Of a stretch of 64,000 nucleotides of DNA, positions 43,928 through 57,700 are shown piece after piece (the stretch's first letter is position 1; each line of letters opens with the position of its first letter). The DNA lies in NCBI GenBank assembly GCA_963402885.1, contig OY727093.1, forward strand, positions 31,433,409 through 31,497,408, written 5' to 3'. Source of the stretch: Antedon bifida (Eukaryota > Echinodermata > Crinoidea > Comatulida > Antedonidae). Below the pieces are notes generated by a model. The model did not search any database. It was not told where the DNA came from and was given only the letters and a program-made list of their open reading frames with translations. The position numbers were made by a program, and so were the translations under genes.

Positions 43928-46900
43928 TACTCTCTAAGGGAGCAACACCATTAGCTACACAAGAACAAACAAAGTTTGCTAATTGTCAGTAAAAAAACAC
44001 ACATGAGTTAATATCAAAGCTAATTCACCAGAAATTGTAATGCTACAAATTGCACTCCTCAACATATTCATGGGTGCTATGTATTAGGTCTCCTGTTTAA
44101 TATCTTGGTACGTAGAAGAGGTTTGCCAAATTTAAGTGGCCTGTAAATGGCACACCACAGGTGCGATTTAGGTGTGTACAGGTAAGTGATCGCACTCCCA
44201 CGTCTAAAAAAGGCCCGATTTAGCATTAAATAGTGCTAATTCATTTACAGTACCAGAATTTACAGAATTCCAAACAGTATTGTTAATCTTGTTTAAAAAT
44301 GTTAATTTAAATCAGATTCCCTTATCTATTTTATGAATGTCATCTCAAGGGCCATTGGATCAAGTAAAAATAATTATGTTATGCACATTTTAAAAAATTT
44401 GTTGGGGGTTTTCAGTACAGTGTAGGCCTAGTAGTATCAACTGGAAACGCTACAAAATGTTCTAATACAGTAGGTTAAGGTCTTCACTTGGGTGAGCACT
44501 CAAATTTAAGGGTATTTAAATATTGTTGTTTCGATTCAGCAAAAAAGTAACAAATTCAGGAATTGATGAAAACAAAAATTATTTAAAAAAAAATGATTTT
44601 TAATTAAAAAGATGCAAAATGCATACTGCAGTTTATTCTGGCATGAAATAGTACTACCCTGTAGGCCTATATGGTTAGTATTAATTAAACTACCACTGAA
44701 GCTACAGTATTATTCAATTATATGAAATAATGATGCGTTTAATATTATAAATATATTATTTAATGAAAGTAAACCAGTCTTTCTATATTAAAATTAAATA
44801 ATCTGTATTTTTTTTATCCAAAAGCTTCTGTTGCTAAACAACAAATTATATTTGCCGAATTGCGAGATAAATGTATCTAACATAATTTATTATCACAAAA
44901 TAATCCTAGTTATTTAAAGAACTATAATCGTCAGTTCTATAAGAAATTGTGCACTAAGAAATTTGAATTTAGTTTTATTAAAACACACCTTTTTAGGCCC
45001 GCCAGTATCCTACTATAACACACGACGATCAAAAATCTAACTCCCGCGGTCAAAGACCGCGTCGAGGAGGGCGGGCCTCACGAATTATGTTGCTTCGATT
45101 TTGAGTCGCCAGTGAAAGAAGGCCTGATGATTTTGTCTTATTTTATGTTTTTTTAATACCCAATAATCTATATATAAACAAATATAGTTTCTTGAATCAT
45201 CTATCAAACAAAATATACATAATGTGTTTTATAAGATTTAATAAATTACCCATAAAAGAGAATTTAAAAAACAAACAATTTACAAAAATATTCAAACCTG
45301 AAAACATTCGTAAAGTATATTTTTCTACAAAGTAATTACATTTTCCAAAAATATATATCCATTAACCTATGCCAGAATCACCTACCGTATTATGATTATT
45401 TGAATTCTCAAACATTAACGCAAAATTCGAAAGGGAAATGATCCCATGAAATCCATATCAAAGATGGCTGCCGTTTTGCGTGATAAAAGGTTATTGCTGT
45501 TCCTACGCCCCGTTTTCTCTAGCGGTGTGTGACAACCGCGTGGCCTTTATCGGCAGCGCGCTGAAGCCGCCCTACCACGGTGTGTTTAGGCTCTAGGAAT
45601 AACAAAATGACTAATCGACCTAATTGTTTTTCATTAAATCGTCTAAATAATATGATGTTAGTGCTGTTCCTAGCTAATTTCTCTTTAATCATACATTAAA
45701 CTATATTCAGTACAGTCGAAATAAAGTAGTTCGAAGGCATGAGCGAGCAAACTCGACATTGCCCAAAGCAGCTGGTTTTACAACGCGGGAAGGCGTGCCA
45801 TTTTGAAAGCATATGATAGGGAGAGTACCATATAGTTTACACCAATTTATTATTATTTATACGTATTAAATATGCTTTTAGTTATATTAAATGTGTTTTT
45901 AGATATATTTTCCTTGGTATGCTATAATGGAAAATGAATTTGACAGCACAGGCTTTTCAAAATACATCATTTAAAATCGCTAAGCCATACTTGAATCGTT
46001 CGAACTTGTTTGGACGAGAACACCGATGAAGTCAGCGGTATATTTGCACATTGTTTTACACTGTATACCTTTACCATATACATGTTAGTTTTTTATAACT
46101 GAAGTATTAATCTATATTATGACATACTGTAAAATTATATTTTTATTATTTTATTTTATTAATTAGTTATTGAGTGATAAATTATGCTGTTTTGGTTTTG
46201 TACAGTGTTTATTTGACAGTACGATCCCTGTATTTGTATTCAGCCAATAGAAGCATTCTTTAGATACTTGTAATTTTCAAACAGCCAATTGTAAAGAGGG
46301 TCTTATATGTGTGAATGGATCCCATTGGATATTGGTTTAAAGACCTCTACCGAAGCCATGTGATTATACTAGTGTATACAAACTTACGTTTTGGCATTGA
46401 CAGATAGGGTACACCGACAGATAGATAATCCAATTGTTTTCTTCGTTTCCTCTCAGTAATATCTCATTTGCATGCGTTTCACTATTTTTTTTTCTACCAA
46501 AATCTTTTATAAATACATAATATAATAAACCGTCTAATAAATAAGCGTAGTGGTCTATGTATTTTTCATGCTTGTTGTAAAAGAAAAATAAAAAAAAAAC
46601 TTTTTTTGCCATTGAAAGGTGATGTTTATTTAATCCAGTTATTTTTCCAGTGTGCCCATTTTGAAAATTATTGAGAAACAGTTATTTTTGTAAGAATTAT
46701 CCATTTATAAGCTTCAAATTTTCATATTCTTTTGTTATTCACCGTCACACAATAAAAGAAAAAAGATATTTTACACTGATAGGCCTAGTAGAATTTTAAT
46801 ATTATTTTTAATTTCTATATTGTAGATTGTAGTTTGGAATTGTATTGAGATTATAAATGAATATCAAATTTTAATTGAAAAAAAAAAAAGAATAATTTCA

Positions 46901-47316
46901 CCAAGAAGTAATTTTAAGTTGATGACAATTTTGCACCATGAGAAACAAAGCATACGTCGGCATGTACTGCTTCATTCCGCTCCAATTGTGATAGCTTCCT
47001 TAAACTACCCCAATTTCAGTGTATAGATTACAAACTTTAAAGCAGTTGGTTGAACTTTAATCAAGTAAATTAATTAATTAAGCAAACATTTGTATGTTTT
47101 TATTTTGATTTTGGAAAAAATGTCGATGATTAATTGATTGATATAAAAAAAAAACAAAAAGAAAACAATTGCAATTTTTTTAACTCAAGTCTAAAAATAA
47201 CCATAATTAAAGGTCATTGCACTTTATTCAAAGATTTGACATTTTAATTTGAACCAAATAATTGAAACAAATATATTAGAAAAGTATTCATTTTTAATAA
47301 CTTCTACCTTTCGCAC
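43928..47316. other. INO80D upstream region
   Basis: No confident gene. The INO80D 5' UTR is probably spliced (acceptor-like CCCTTAG|AGAGTAATG just before its ATG). A locally CpG-richer block at about 45430-45600 with CAAAGATGGCTGCCG (YY1-like) at 45463 is the best promoter candidate. A hairpin AGGCCCGCC ... GGCGGGCCT with inner GCGGTC/GACCGC spans about 44996-45077. Remaining sequence is AT-rich. Confidence 0.4.
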
Positions 47317-47324
47317 ATTTTTAT

Positions 47325-47632
47325 ATTAAAGATGTATTGTTCCCCAAAAACATGAAAAATGAAGATTTAATAATAAAATCAGACTTTAAATAGGCCATTT
47401 TACAGTTTTAATAAAGTTATTCACTTCTGGAGAAAAAAAACCCAAAAAATAATTATTTCACTTATAAAATTACATAAGAAACGTTTAATTTCAACCAAAA
47501 ACCAGTATTATTCAGTTATAATAATTTTATTTTTTTTGATCTATTTTTTGGTCAAAGTGAATAACTATTATGTAAAATTAAAATGGCATATTCAACAAAA
47601 AAATTGTAGGGGGACAATTATATCTTTAATAA
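47325..47632. mobile_element. MITE family 2 copy
   Basis: Left end TTAAAGATGTATTGTTCCCC with CATGAAAAATGAAGATTTAA; right end AGGGGGACAATTATATCTTT. About 305 bp. Confidence 0.8.
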
Positions 47633-47816
47633 TTAATATCGAAAAATGAAAATTGTAATACTGTAATCTACAATAGTATCAAAAACATTATGAAAACAAT
47701 TTATAGGAAGATAAATTAAAAAGTGACCTTTATCATATTGTACTTTGCATGACAAATATCCCCCATCCTCAAAAAAAAATTAAATTAATAATTTGGATTA
47801 TACTTATTAGTTATTC

Positions 47817-48005
47817 TAAAGCTCTGTTTACACTATCAAACTTTATGTGATGTGCCCTTATATGGACATGATGATGTCATATCACTACCATATCTAAGCA
47901 TGGAACTATCTTATATTATAGTTCCATGATTTAAGCATATCACTACCATATTTGGGCACATCACACTTTTTTTTTGTCAAACTAGTTTGATAGTGTAAAG
48001 CTTAA
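47817..48005. mobile_element. MITE family 1 copy with internal duplication
   Basis: Ends TAAAGCTCTGTTTACACTAT and GTTTGATAGTGTAAAGCTTA; the central ATATCACTACCATAT occurs twice, separated by TTATATTATAG. Confidence 0.85.
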
Positions 48006-48762
48006 TAGTAATATATCTAATAATATATTTTGGCAAGAATTATAAAACATACCAGAGACATATAATATAGTATATTAGTCTGAACATACTATTAATAAAA
48101 TAAGACATAATTACTGTATGTAAATAATTAAAAATAACAATTTCACTAATCTATAAAACAAAATCAGTAATTTGTTGTGTAATAAAATATTAATCATATA
48201 TGTACTACTGTTGCTTATATTTCAAATTGGACCCAGGGCCAAAAGGGAGAACAGTGTCTTAGACTGACATGGGCCACTATATTGGTATTGTGTATAAATA
48301 CTGAATTACAGTACATTCAATTTATCTATATTTATTTACATTAGGTATCAAATTGCTGGAATTACAAAATATGATATGGCCAAGTCACATCAGTAAAGCA
48401 TTTTAAAACAAACATTCATCACAGTACACAGAGTGCTGCCCATAAACATGATTGAGGTCAAACATTGAGGTCAGTCATTAAGGTAAAATATTGAGGTCAA
48501 ATATCGCCAAAGTTACATTTATTGTAGCAATCCATTTCAAAGGAAACACAGCACTCAAAACATTTAACATTATCATGTGCCGCTGATACAAAAGCGTTTG
48601 TTTATCTTTTACAAAGCTTAGGAAGAAATAAATGTATATTTTTGGAAAGAAACGCATAGAATACAAAGATAAACATCCCTAAAACTAAATCACAAAGAAT
48701 GGAAAAGAAAAGGCACCCAAATTAGGACTAATTCGAGTTTTTATTTGTAGGATAATTTTAAT
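48006..48762. other. WDR37 3' flank
   Basis: AT-rich sequence containing GAGGTCAAACATTGAGGTCA-type short repeats at 48451-48500 and the probable WDR37 3' UTR. No gene recognised. Confidence 0.4.
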
Positions 48763-51700
48763 CTACTTGTCCGTTGGTAGGTTAAAATGCCAGCCTAACA
48801 CTTGTCTATCAAATCCACATGTAAACAGGTTTATGTTGGATGTTTCCTCATTCCAGGCTGTACAAGACACCATACGGTGATGACCCTACAGTGGACAAAA
48901 GAATGCAAAATATATTTAAACATTTATTATAGAGGGTAATCATCTTAAAGATGGATTGTCATGATTTATAAAATCATACTTTGAATAGGCCATTTTGCAG
49001 TTTTAATGAAATTATTCACTTCTGTAAGAAAAAATAGATAAATAAAAATTATTTCACTTATAAAAAGACAAAAAAAAACTTTGGTTAAAGATGTATTTTT
49101 TATATGACATTATAAAGGCATATAAAAAAAAATTTTTAGGTGGACAATATATCTTTAATGTTAACCAAAGACTATTGTCTAACAGATAATTTGACTATTT
49201 TTTGCTTTAAATTACAGTTTCTCGGGTAATTAATTTTTTTTTTGGATCCAATTTTTGGTCAAAGTGAATAACTATTATGCGACATTAAAATGGCATATTC
49301 AACAAAAATATTTTAAAAAAAAATTATTTTCAGGGACTATATATCTTTAAACTTTATTTACGGAAGGTAATTCTCTAGAATATGCTTTTCTAGTTTCAGT
49401 ATGATTGAACATTGTATGGGAACAACATTAAATTCTCAGTTTATGCTATATTATACTTGTACCTGTCTGTTGCTTCTTGGTAATCGGCCAATCCTTACGC
49501 CGTTTAAATCGTACAATCGGATGTGTCGGTTGTCATGGGGAATTGCTATCACATGACTCGTAGGTGAAATTGATAATCTAGGAAAAAACACGAAATAAAA
49601 ATAAATACAATTTGTACACAGACTTTGATAATTAATATAGTAGATTTGAGTGAGAAGCAAAGAAGTTATATTAATTGACTAGAGAGTGAACTCCAATGTA
49701 CAATACCTCTCTATTTTAATTATATCTCTATGGTGAGTACTTACTTATTGACAATCAAAGACGTTATAAAATTGACTAGAGAGCGAACTGCAATGTACAA
49801 CACCTCTCTAGAATTTAATTATCATCTCTATGAGTACTTACTTATTGACGGCAGAGTCTGTTCTTATCATGGCAATAGGTGTCCTCATATTTTTCAAATC
49901 CCACACTTTTACAGATCTATCATCTGATCCACTTACTACTTTATCATTTGGCGCAAACGATGCTGAAGTAACAGCGCTGCACAGAAACAAGTGTATTATT
50001 ATTATTAGCAATGATGGATATATTGAATAGGTCTAAAAGTTACCTATTCAAAGTCTGATTTAATTAATCTTCATTTTTCATGTTTTTTGGGGACAATACA
50101 TCTTAAAATGTCTAGGTTCGTATTGAGATAATTCCTTTGCATCTCAAATGAAGCTACTGTGGGATTGGAACAGCGCCCCCTACCCCCTTCCCTTTGAATC
50201 CTTATCCAAATAGAATCGTTCCACCACCGGAATGGTGCCATCAAACCTGTTCCTGTGGCTCTAGGTTGCAGTATCTCTATTTTAACAGCTTGGCAGCTCA
50301 ACTATTTATTTCAATTAATGTCTTTTCAAATTCATGGCAAAAGTAAATTCATTTATAAATTCAAATAATGATATACCTACTCTGTATGACCTTGAAACAC
50401 GTTGACAGAGTGAATGCTGCGGTCTCTAAAGTCCCACAATCGGAATGTTGTGTCTGTTGACGAGGTAACAACCAGTCTCTGACTTGGATGAGTTGAACAA
50501 TGAGTGAGGTCTTGATCATGGCCTGAAAGCACCAACAATAATTTAATAACAAATCTGTCTAATGAAAAACTGGACACTTGCGAGTGAGTGGCCAAGCGGT
50601 TAAGACAGTGGAACCGTAATTACGTAGCCATAACATAGGCAAGGGTTTGAGGCTCACTCAGTTCTGGTGGTAGAATGAGTCTTCTCGGATAAGGACTATA
50701 AACCGTAGGTCCAGTGTACACATCTGGCTCATGTGCACTTTAAAGAACCTAGTACATCTTTCAAGACGAGTAGGGGGTTACCCCGGTGTACTAGTACATC
50801 ACAGCCACTAATCATAACTGGGCCCTCTGGGAGACCAGTCTTTGACTGAAGAGGTTACCCATTATAAACAATAACAAACAACAAATAATAACAAACAAAC
50901 TCTACGAAAATTAAACTTTTTTTGAGGTTCAAAAGAATTTTTAACATTTACCTGTTAGTGATTGTATTGTGGTTGATTTTTCGACATCATAAATATTAGC
51001 TGACCTATCCCATGATGCAGTTACGATCTGTTTGCCTCCCGCTATCCAGTCCGCTGCAATGACAACCCCAGTGTGCTCTCCGATGACACACTGCGCTGTC
51101 TTTACATATATGATGTTCTCACTGTCACCTAAATTTAAAAAATTGTTTATTTACTTCCTACAGCTTTCAAATGGAGCCGGGGGAAACAAAACATTTAATA
51201 TTACAGACTGCTTAAAGAGGAATGCCTCAATCTTCTCAAAAACAGTATCTATTATATATCTACTTACTGCAGTAGTAATAAGAAAGAAGCAAGCATCAAT
51301 TAAAGATACAGTATGAAACTTGCTGTAGTGCATTTTTTTTAAATATATTCTTTATACTGGGTATCCTCTTCAGTAAAAATAACTGTTTTTCCCAGAGGGC
51401 CCAGTACACAAATCACAATCACAGTAAAATAACAAAACAATGTAAAAAAAACAACAATACAAAGAACTATAAAATAAAGAATAAAATACCACCCCACCCA
51501 CCTCACATTACAAATAATTATTAATAATTAAGAAGTAAACTAATTGAATATAAATAAGTCCATCAAAATCATAAGTTGTTTGTTGTTGGATAAAAACATA
51601 CCATCTTGGTCTTCTTTATCTGACCCATCCAGGTCATCTCCACTCGATGGATTTGACCTCTGTAAATAAAATAACATAATATATATATATATGTTCTATA

Positions 51701-54700
51701 TGATCGTGAGAGATCGAGGGTCGAATCCAACTCTCACCGCATTGCTTGTATCCTTAGGCAAGATACTTTACTAACATTTGCCTCTCTCCACCCAGGTGTA
51801 TAAATGGGAACCCGGTTAGATCAAGACACAACTTTGCACTGATTACTAGCTGCATTATGGGAGTATGTTTCCATACGCGTTTGGTCCAAAAAATGACTGG
51901 GGTAATAATGTTCAGCGCTTAGAGGTTTCACAATATTAGGCACTATATAAATCCAGGATATTATATTATTATTATTATTAATACATAGCAATGAAATTAA
52001 CATAATAAATAAATGTAACATGAGAGAACTAGAACATCTAGTTCCTAGAAAAAATGATTATTTGGGTATATTTACATTTCCTTCTGATATTTGAGATGCA
52101 ACAGGTAGGCTAACTGTAGACTTCCATACATGAGCTGTGCTATCACCAGAAGCTATAAACAAAATGTTCTAAAGATTAGCCTCTAGTAAATTCATACTTG
52201 ATTTAATTGTTTTTGTTTGTATCTGTTTTTGTATATCTCAGAGCATGGACATATAAATAATTTATAGGTCCATGCTCAGAGCAAACATAATTTCTATGTC
52301 TAATTTATATGCAAATTCACATTCATTCAATTCAATTCAATTAATGAAAACTTTAACAATAAACAATATAAACAAATAAAGATGTTATGAAATTGGATCA
52401 AACTTAGAGGCCAAGGCCTGTCTCAGAAAGACCCAACAAACTAATTCTTAAGAAAGATAGATTAACCCCAGATTGATTTGATTGTTTAATTATTTATAGT
52501 AATCCCAAAATTAGGTCTGAGCTGTGATACTGTTGTTGGTCAAAACACTGGACACCGCTGACCATCAACGATATCTATATTGACCACTTACGTACCTGTT
52601 AGGACAAGTGGTTCTTTAGGATGAAACCTTATTGAATTTACAGATCCACTATGGCCAACGTATTGTAACAGACATGTTCCTGTTTCTATACTCCAAAGGC
52701 GAGCTGACCGATCTAAAAATGAAATATGTATATGTAGTTTTAAAATTATTATACAAAACAATGTTAAGACACTATAGATAATAATTGTATAGAGTAAGTC
52801 AGTTTTCATTATTTATTGCATTTGTATATTTATTCAATTTATAATTGCAATACACTGCAAGAATTTTAAATTGATATAGATGAGGTAATTTAAATAAAAA
52901 ATAACGTTTTGTTATTGCACACATGTCTCTAAAATACAATGATACCAATTAATGTGTTTTATTCTATATATTATATTCACACAGTTACAATTTAAAGAAA
53001 TCTACACAAAAAAAAGAAAACTAAACTACCTACCGGCCGAGGCTGTTCCAAGAACTGGATTCTCCCCCTTTGACACGCTCACCTCCCATACCCCATCTTG
53101 GTGACCTTTGTATGACCTTACAAGTTGACCTAATGACGTACTACTTGGACCTTTGAAGCTAAATACATTCTACAAACAAAAATTTATTTATCAAAATTTA
53201 TTCCAAAACTAACATATTATTTCAACAATCTTTTAAGTTTAATCCTAAATTATGGCATACTGTTAGTATTAATAATAGCAACAAAAAACAATTAGAACAT
53301 TTTAATCTAGTGTTTTTTAATCTGGTTTCTATGGTGATATCTAGGTCAGTAGCATAACAGGTGGTTTACAAGTTATTATTTACCTTTCCAGATGCAACCC
53401 TCGATTTAGGACGAATTAATTGACTAATCTGATTGGATGCTGAAAAATATAAAATAAGAACATTGTTGAATACAACACACAAACATTTGAATAACAAAAT
53501 TTAATTTTGGACCTAGATTATTAATCTATCAATCAGGCCTGCCAACACTACAGGCTAATGTATTATTAACTGTTACTGCATGAATGACAGCACCCACTTA
53601 TAAAGTGTATCAAGATTTAATTTAACAGTCTAGAATAAATCATTAAATTTTAATATAATTTGACATTTACGATTGATTTCAATAAGTAAATTTAATCAGA
53701 ACATAAACATCCAATATGTAATTTATAATTTAACATGTTGTAATAGAATATACAACGCAACAGATTGCATGTTGGTGCAATAGAAATTAATATCATGAAA
53801 ATCAATACAACAACATAATATAAAGTAATATTAATAAATACATTATGTACACAAAAACCTATTTATTACAAACATGTAGAAATAGTCCTACACAAGAAAT
53901 CGATGTGAATGAAGTTTATGAGATAGGTCAGTCAGTGATTCACTATTATCACAATCAATCAATGATAGTACAAATGTATTAAATATAACATTTAGGAGAC
54001 ATGATTATAATAAAAACAAGTTTAGTTGTCAGTAGAGATTATTGAAATGTTTACATAGCTGGCCATTGTGTATGTAGTTTGTTTCTTTAATCATAGAGAG
54101 ATAACAATAACATCATGTGAGTTTATGATGTTTCAGATACTGGGACCAATATGCTGTTTGTATATTATTTGATTTTAACTACAGCAAATGTACTAAACTA
54201 CTATTTAAACAATTAAAATTAATTATAAAAAAGAAATAATTATCTAAAGATATTGTCCCCCAAAAACATGAAAAATTAAGATTAATAAAATGAGATTTTA
54301 ATAGGCCATTTTGCAGTTTTAATAAAGTTATACACTTCCATTCAACAAACAAATTATTTTTCAGGGGGACAATACATCTTTAATTAAAATTAAATATATA
54401 TGGATTTTGGTTAAATTTGATATTGCTAATGTTAAGTCCATCACTAAAAAACATGATTACCATACAGTAATATACTTATGCTTCTAGATTTTGCTTTAAA
54501 AGGTACACAGAATGAGGACTGTAAAACAAACAAGTTACAGTACCTTTGGACTTGACCTTAGTGTTACCATCCACGTCAGTACTGACACCGTCTGTACGTC
54601 CAAGCTGGGCAGCCTCTAGCTTCTCAGTCAATGCTTCCACTTTATCTTGTACTGACACAAAATAAACACTAGACATGAAACTCGTCACTATGACGAGTTA

Positions 54701-57700
54701 GTTATCCGCACCACGACAAACGCCATGTGCACGTAATACGTTGGAATATTGCACACAGATAAAGATTATGGCATTATGACAAGAACTGAAAAATATGATA
54801 TGCTGTTAGTGCTGAATTCTGTCAATTTTGTGTCATATAGTATATACATGCAAACAGTATAATCTGTATACATATTACATACAGTGTAGAATAGGTGAAA
54901 TTACGGGACCCGCCATTTATTCCAATTTTTAACATGGCGACGGTATCAAAATGAAACACTTAGATAGCAATTTCAGAAGAAAATTATCTCAGGAACAACA
55001 TATTAACGTGTAGAAGAAATTTGAATACGTAAAATATAGATGCGCACCCTTTTAAATGTGATGAACTATTACGCAAAATATGAAAATACGTCTTTTTTTA
55101 TTCAACTGGCCATATGATGACGTCACAACGTCCGATTGGCAAAATGTTTACATGAATTCGTATCTACAATCCAATAGCTTCCAGAAAACGTTTTGATCAT
55201 GATTATCACGTTTTATTCTGACGAGCTATAACAGATTGAAATTTCCTGTAAAGATAAAATTAATGACCCACGTAATTAAAATTTTTAGGCATGATGACGT
55301 CATAAAAATGAAAATATTTTTAACTCATGCGGAAGATAGTTGATTGACCTAGATAATATAAAAATCGGGGTAAAAATGGAAAACAGATAATTGGAGATGC
55401 GCTCTATTAAATGTCATGCGCTATGATGAAAGATACAAAAATCCTATATTTTATATTCGCGTGGCAATACGGTGACGTCACAATGTCCGGTTAGCCATAT
55501 TTATGCATGATCCAAAATCTACAACTCATCAACTTCCAGAATGTGTAATAAAAATAACTTTCACCGTTTAGTTTAGGAACTACGAATGTTTAAAAAAGGG
55601 CATAATTTTGACAAATTTTGACGATTTTTTGAACTTTTTCATCAAAAATGCACGTAAATTATCCAATTCGAAGTGCCCGTATGACGTAATTTTAAGTCGA
55701 AATTGTTCAAAAGTTGGTAAAATTACTAGAAAAGGATGGAAAAACATAAATCACGTGAAAAAAATTGTTTTCAACGCTACGTGCGCACCACGCGCGTAAA
55801 AAAATGCGCGCACGTGGGAATTTTTTACATGCTCAAAATGACATGAAACGCGTAGAAAGTTGATTAGAAATTAATTTTTCGCATTATAAAATTTTAAACC
55901 CGCGTGCGCGCGTAACTTCGTGTGAAACATGCCATTTTTTTTTCACAGTCAGTTAGCGCAAGATATAACTTAAACTTTTGTTAAGTTTCAATTTAAATTG
56001 TTATATGGTTTTTGATCTACGTTAAATACGCGAAATTCGTAAAAACGCGCGTAAGTCATGTTACGCAACTCTGACGTCATTTACAATAGCAGGTGCACAA
56101 CTTCACGTGAACGCTCATATGTTGACAAAGTTATGAAATGTTATGTTAACACGTTTTAGAGATACGCTCTGCACAAAAATGACAGAAAGAAAGAAGAATA
56201 CAGAAAAAAAAAAAAAAAGATGATGAAACAGGACAGTTACAAGGAGTTATCCGCTGAATGCGGATAACTAAAAATCATTTGAAATATCTTAAATCTTCTA
56301 ATAAAGCAATTAATAAACAACTAATGTTTGTAAAGGTCTGTCTACACTATCAAACTTTATGTGACAAAAAAATGTGATGTGCCCATATATGGACATAATG
56401 ATGTCATATCACTTACCATATTTGGGAATATCACTACCATATTTGGGAACATCACTACCATATTTGGACACATCACACTTTTTTTGTCAAACTAGTTTGA
56501 TAGTGTAGACAGAGCTTTAGACTTTGCACATTGATACAAAACATTAGATGTACACAGTATACACCTGTATGATAAAGTTAGGGTGTGTACATTATATTTT
56601 AGATGTACTGTATGTGCTTAAGATTTGAGCATGTGCTTATATTTGATATCTACAATGTGTTCTTGAAAATGATCAAATAGATTTTCAAAAATGTCTTTCC
56701 AGGTGTATAAATGGGTACCCAGTTAGATCAAGACACAACTTTGCACTGATTACACTTGTTGCATTATGGGAGTATCTTTCCATACGTGCTTGATCCAAAA
56801 AATTACCGGGGTGCAGTTTAGTTATATTTAGGAAGTAGTTCGGCTATCTTTTACATAAGGTGTGCCCAACTTATGTACAAAAAGAAATATCGTGACCGGA
56901 GTAATAATGTGAAGCGCTTAGAAGCATTGTGCAATAAGCACTATATAAGAACAAATATTATTATTATTATTATTATAATTTGAAGTTACCCTTGATATTG
57001 TACTATTGAGGTATGTGTCTATCTACTTATACACAAATATGACCACGTAAAGGTTCACTGCTTATTCGCAATTAGGACCATATTGTAAAAATCACATCAG
57101 GAATTAAAAATGTTGTAAAAAATCATCCGACTAAAAACGAATAAATTAATAACCATAATGGAGTGATTATTGAGTGCATCATCACTAGGAAGAATATTGG
57201 AGACCAATAATTTGTCATTAATAATCAAAAACCATTTTGCAAAAACTGCATAGAGAGGCATCTTATCAAGAATAACTTATGGCGTAATTATTTAAAGCAC
57301 TCATAAATAATGAGGATTAGTTGCCTATATTATTATTTTGTTTTCAATTTTTTAAATATACTACAGTTCTAAACAGAAAAGGGTACAGATGTTTATTTTA
57401 AAATTACAGTATTGTGCAGATACAGTTTAAGGAAACTTATCACTGAGAAATAATTGAGGAGCCTCTCTTGTTTTATTACCATGTCTAAACAGACTTTTAT
57501 TTGGATTTATGCTCTCCCAATCCAACACATAAGAATTATTTGAGGACATAAACTGGGCGACATCAAAATAATGGGAACAGGACAGGGACTGCTTGAAATA
57601 GCCAATGTTTTATCTCTTTCGTTTTTTGACTTATTTTATTGTTTATTGTTTTATACAGTATTTCTGTATTTTTGCATATTTGTATTGTATTTTTTTTAAC

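Noticed and set aside
45464-45530. Possible divergent first exon MAAVLRDKR at AAGATGG
   Set aside because: Short frame with a stop after 22 codons and no downstream plus-strand exons; AAGATGGCTGCC is better read as a YY1-like site.
46364-46612. 82-codon minus-strand frame upstream of INO80D
   Set aside because: Low-complexity FFFF/KKK composition in AT-rich DNA and no similarity to known proteins.
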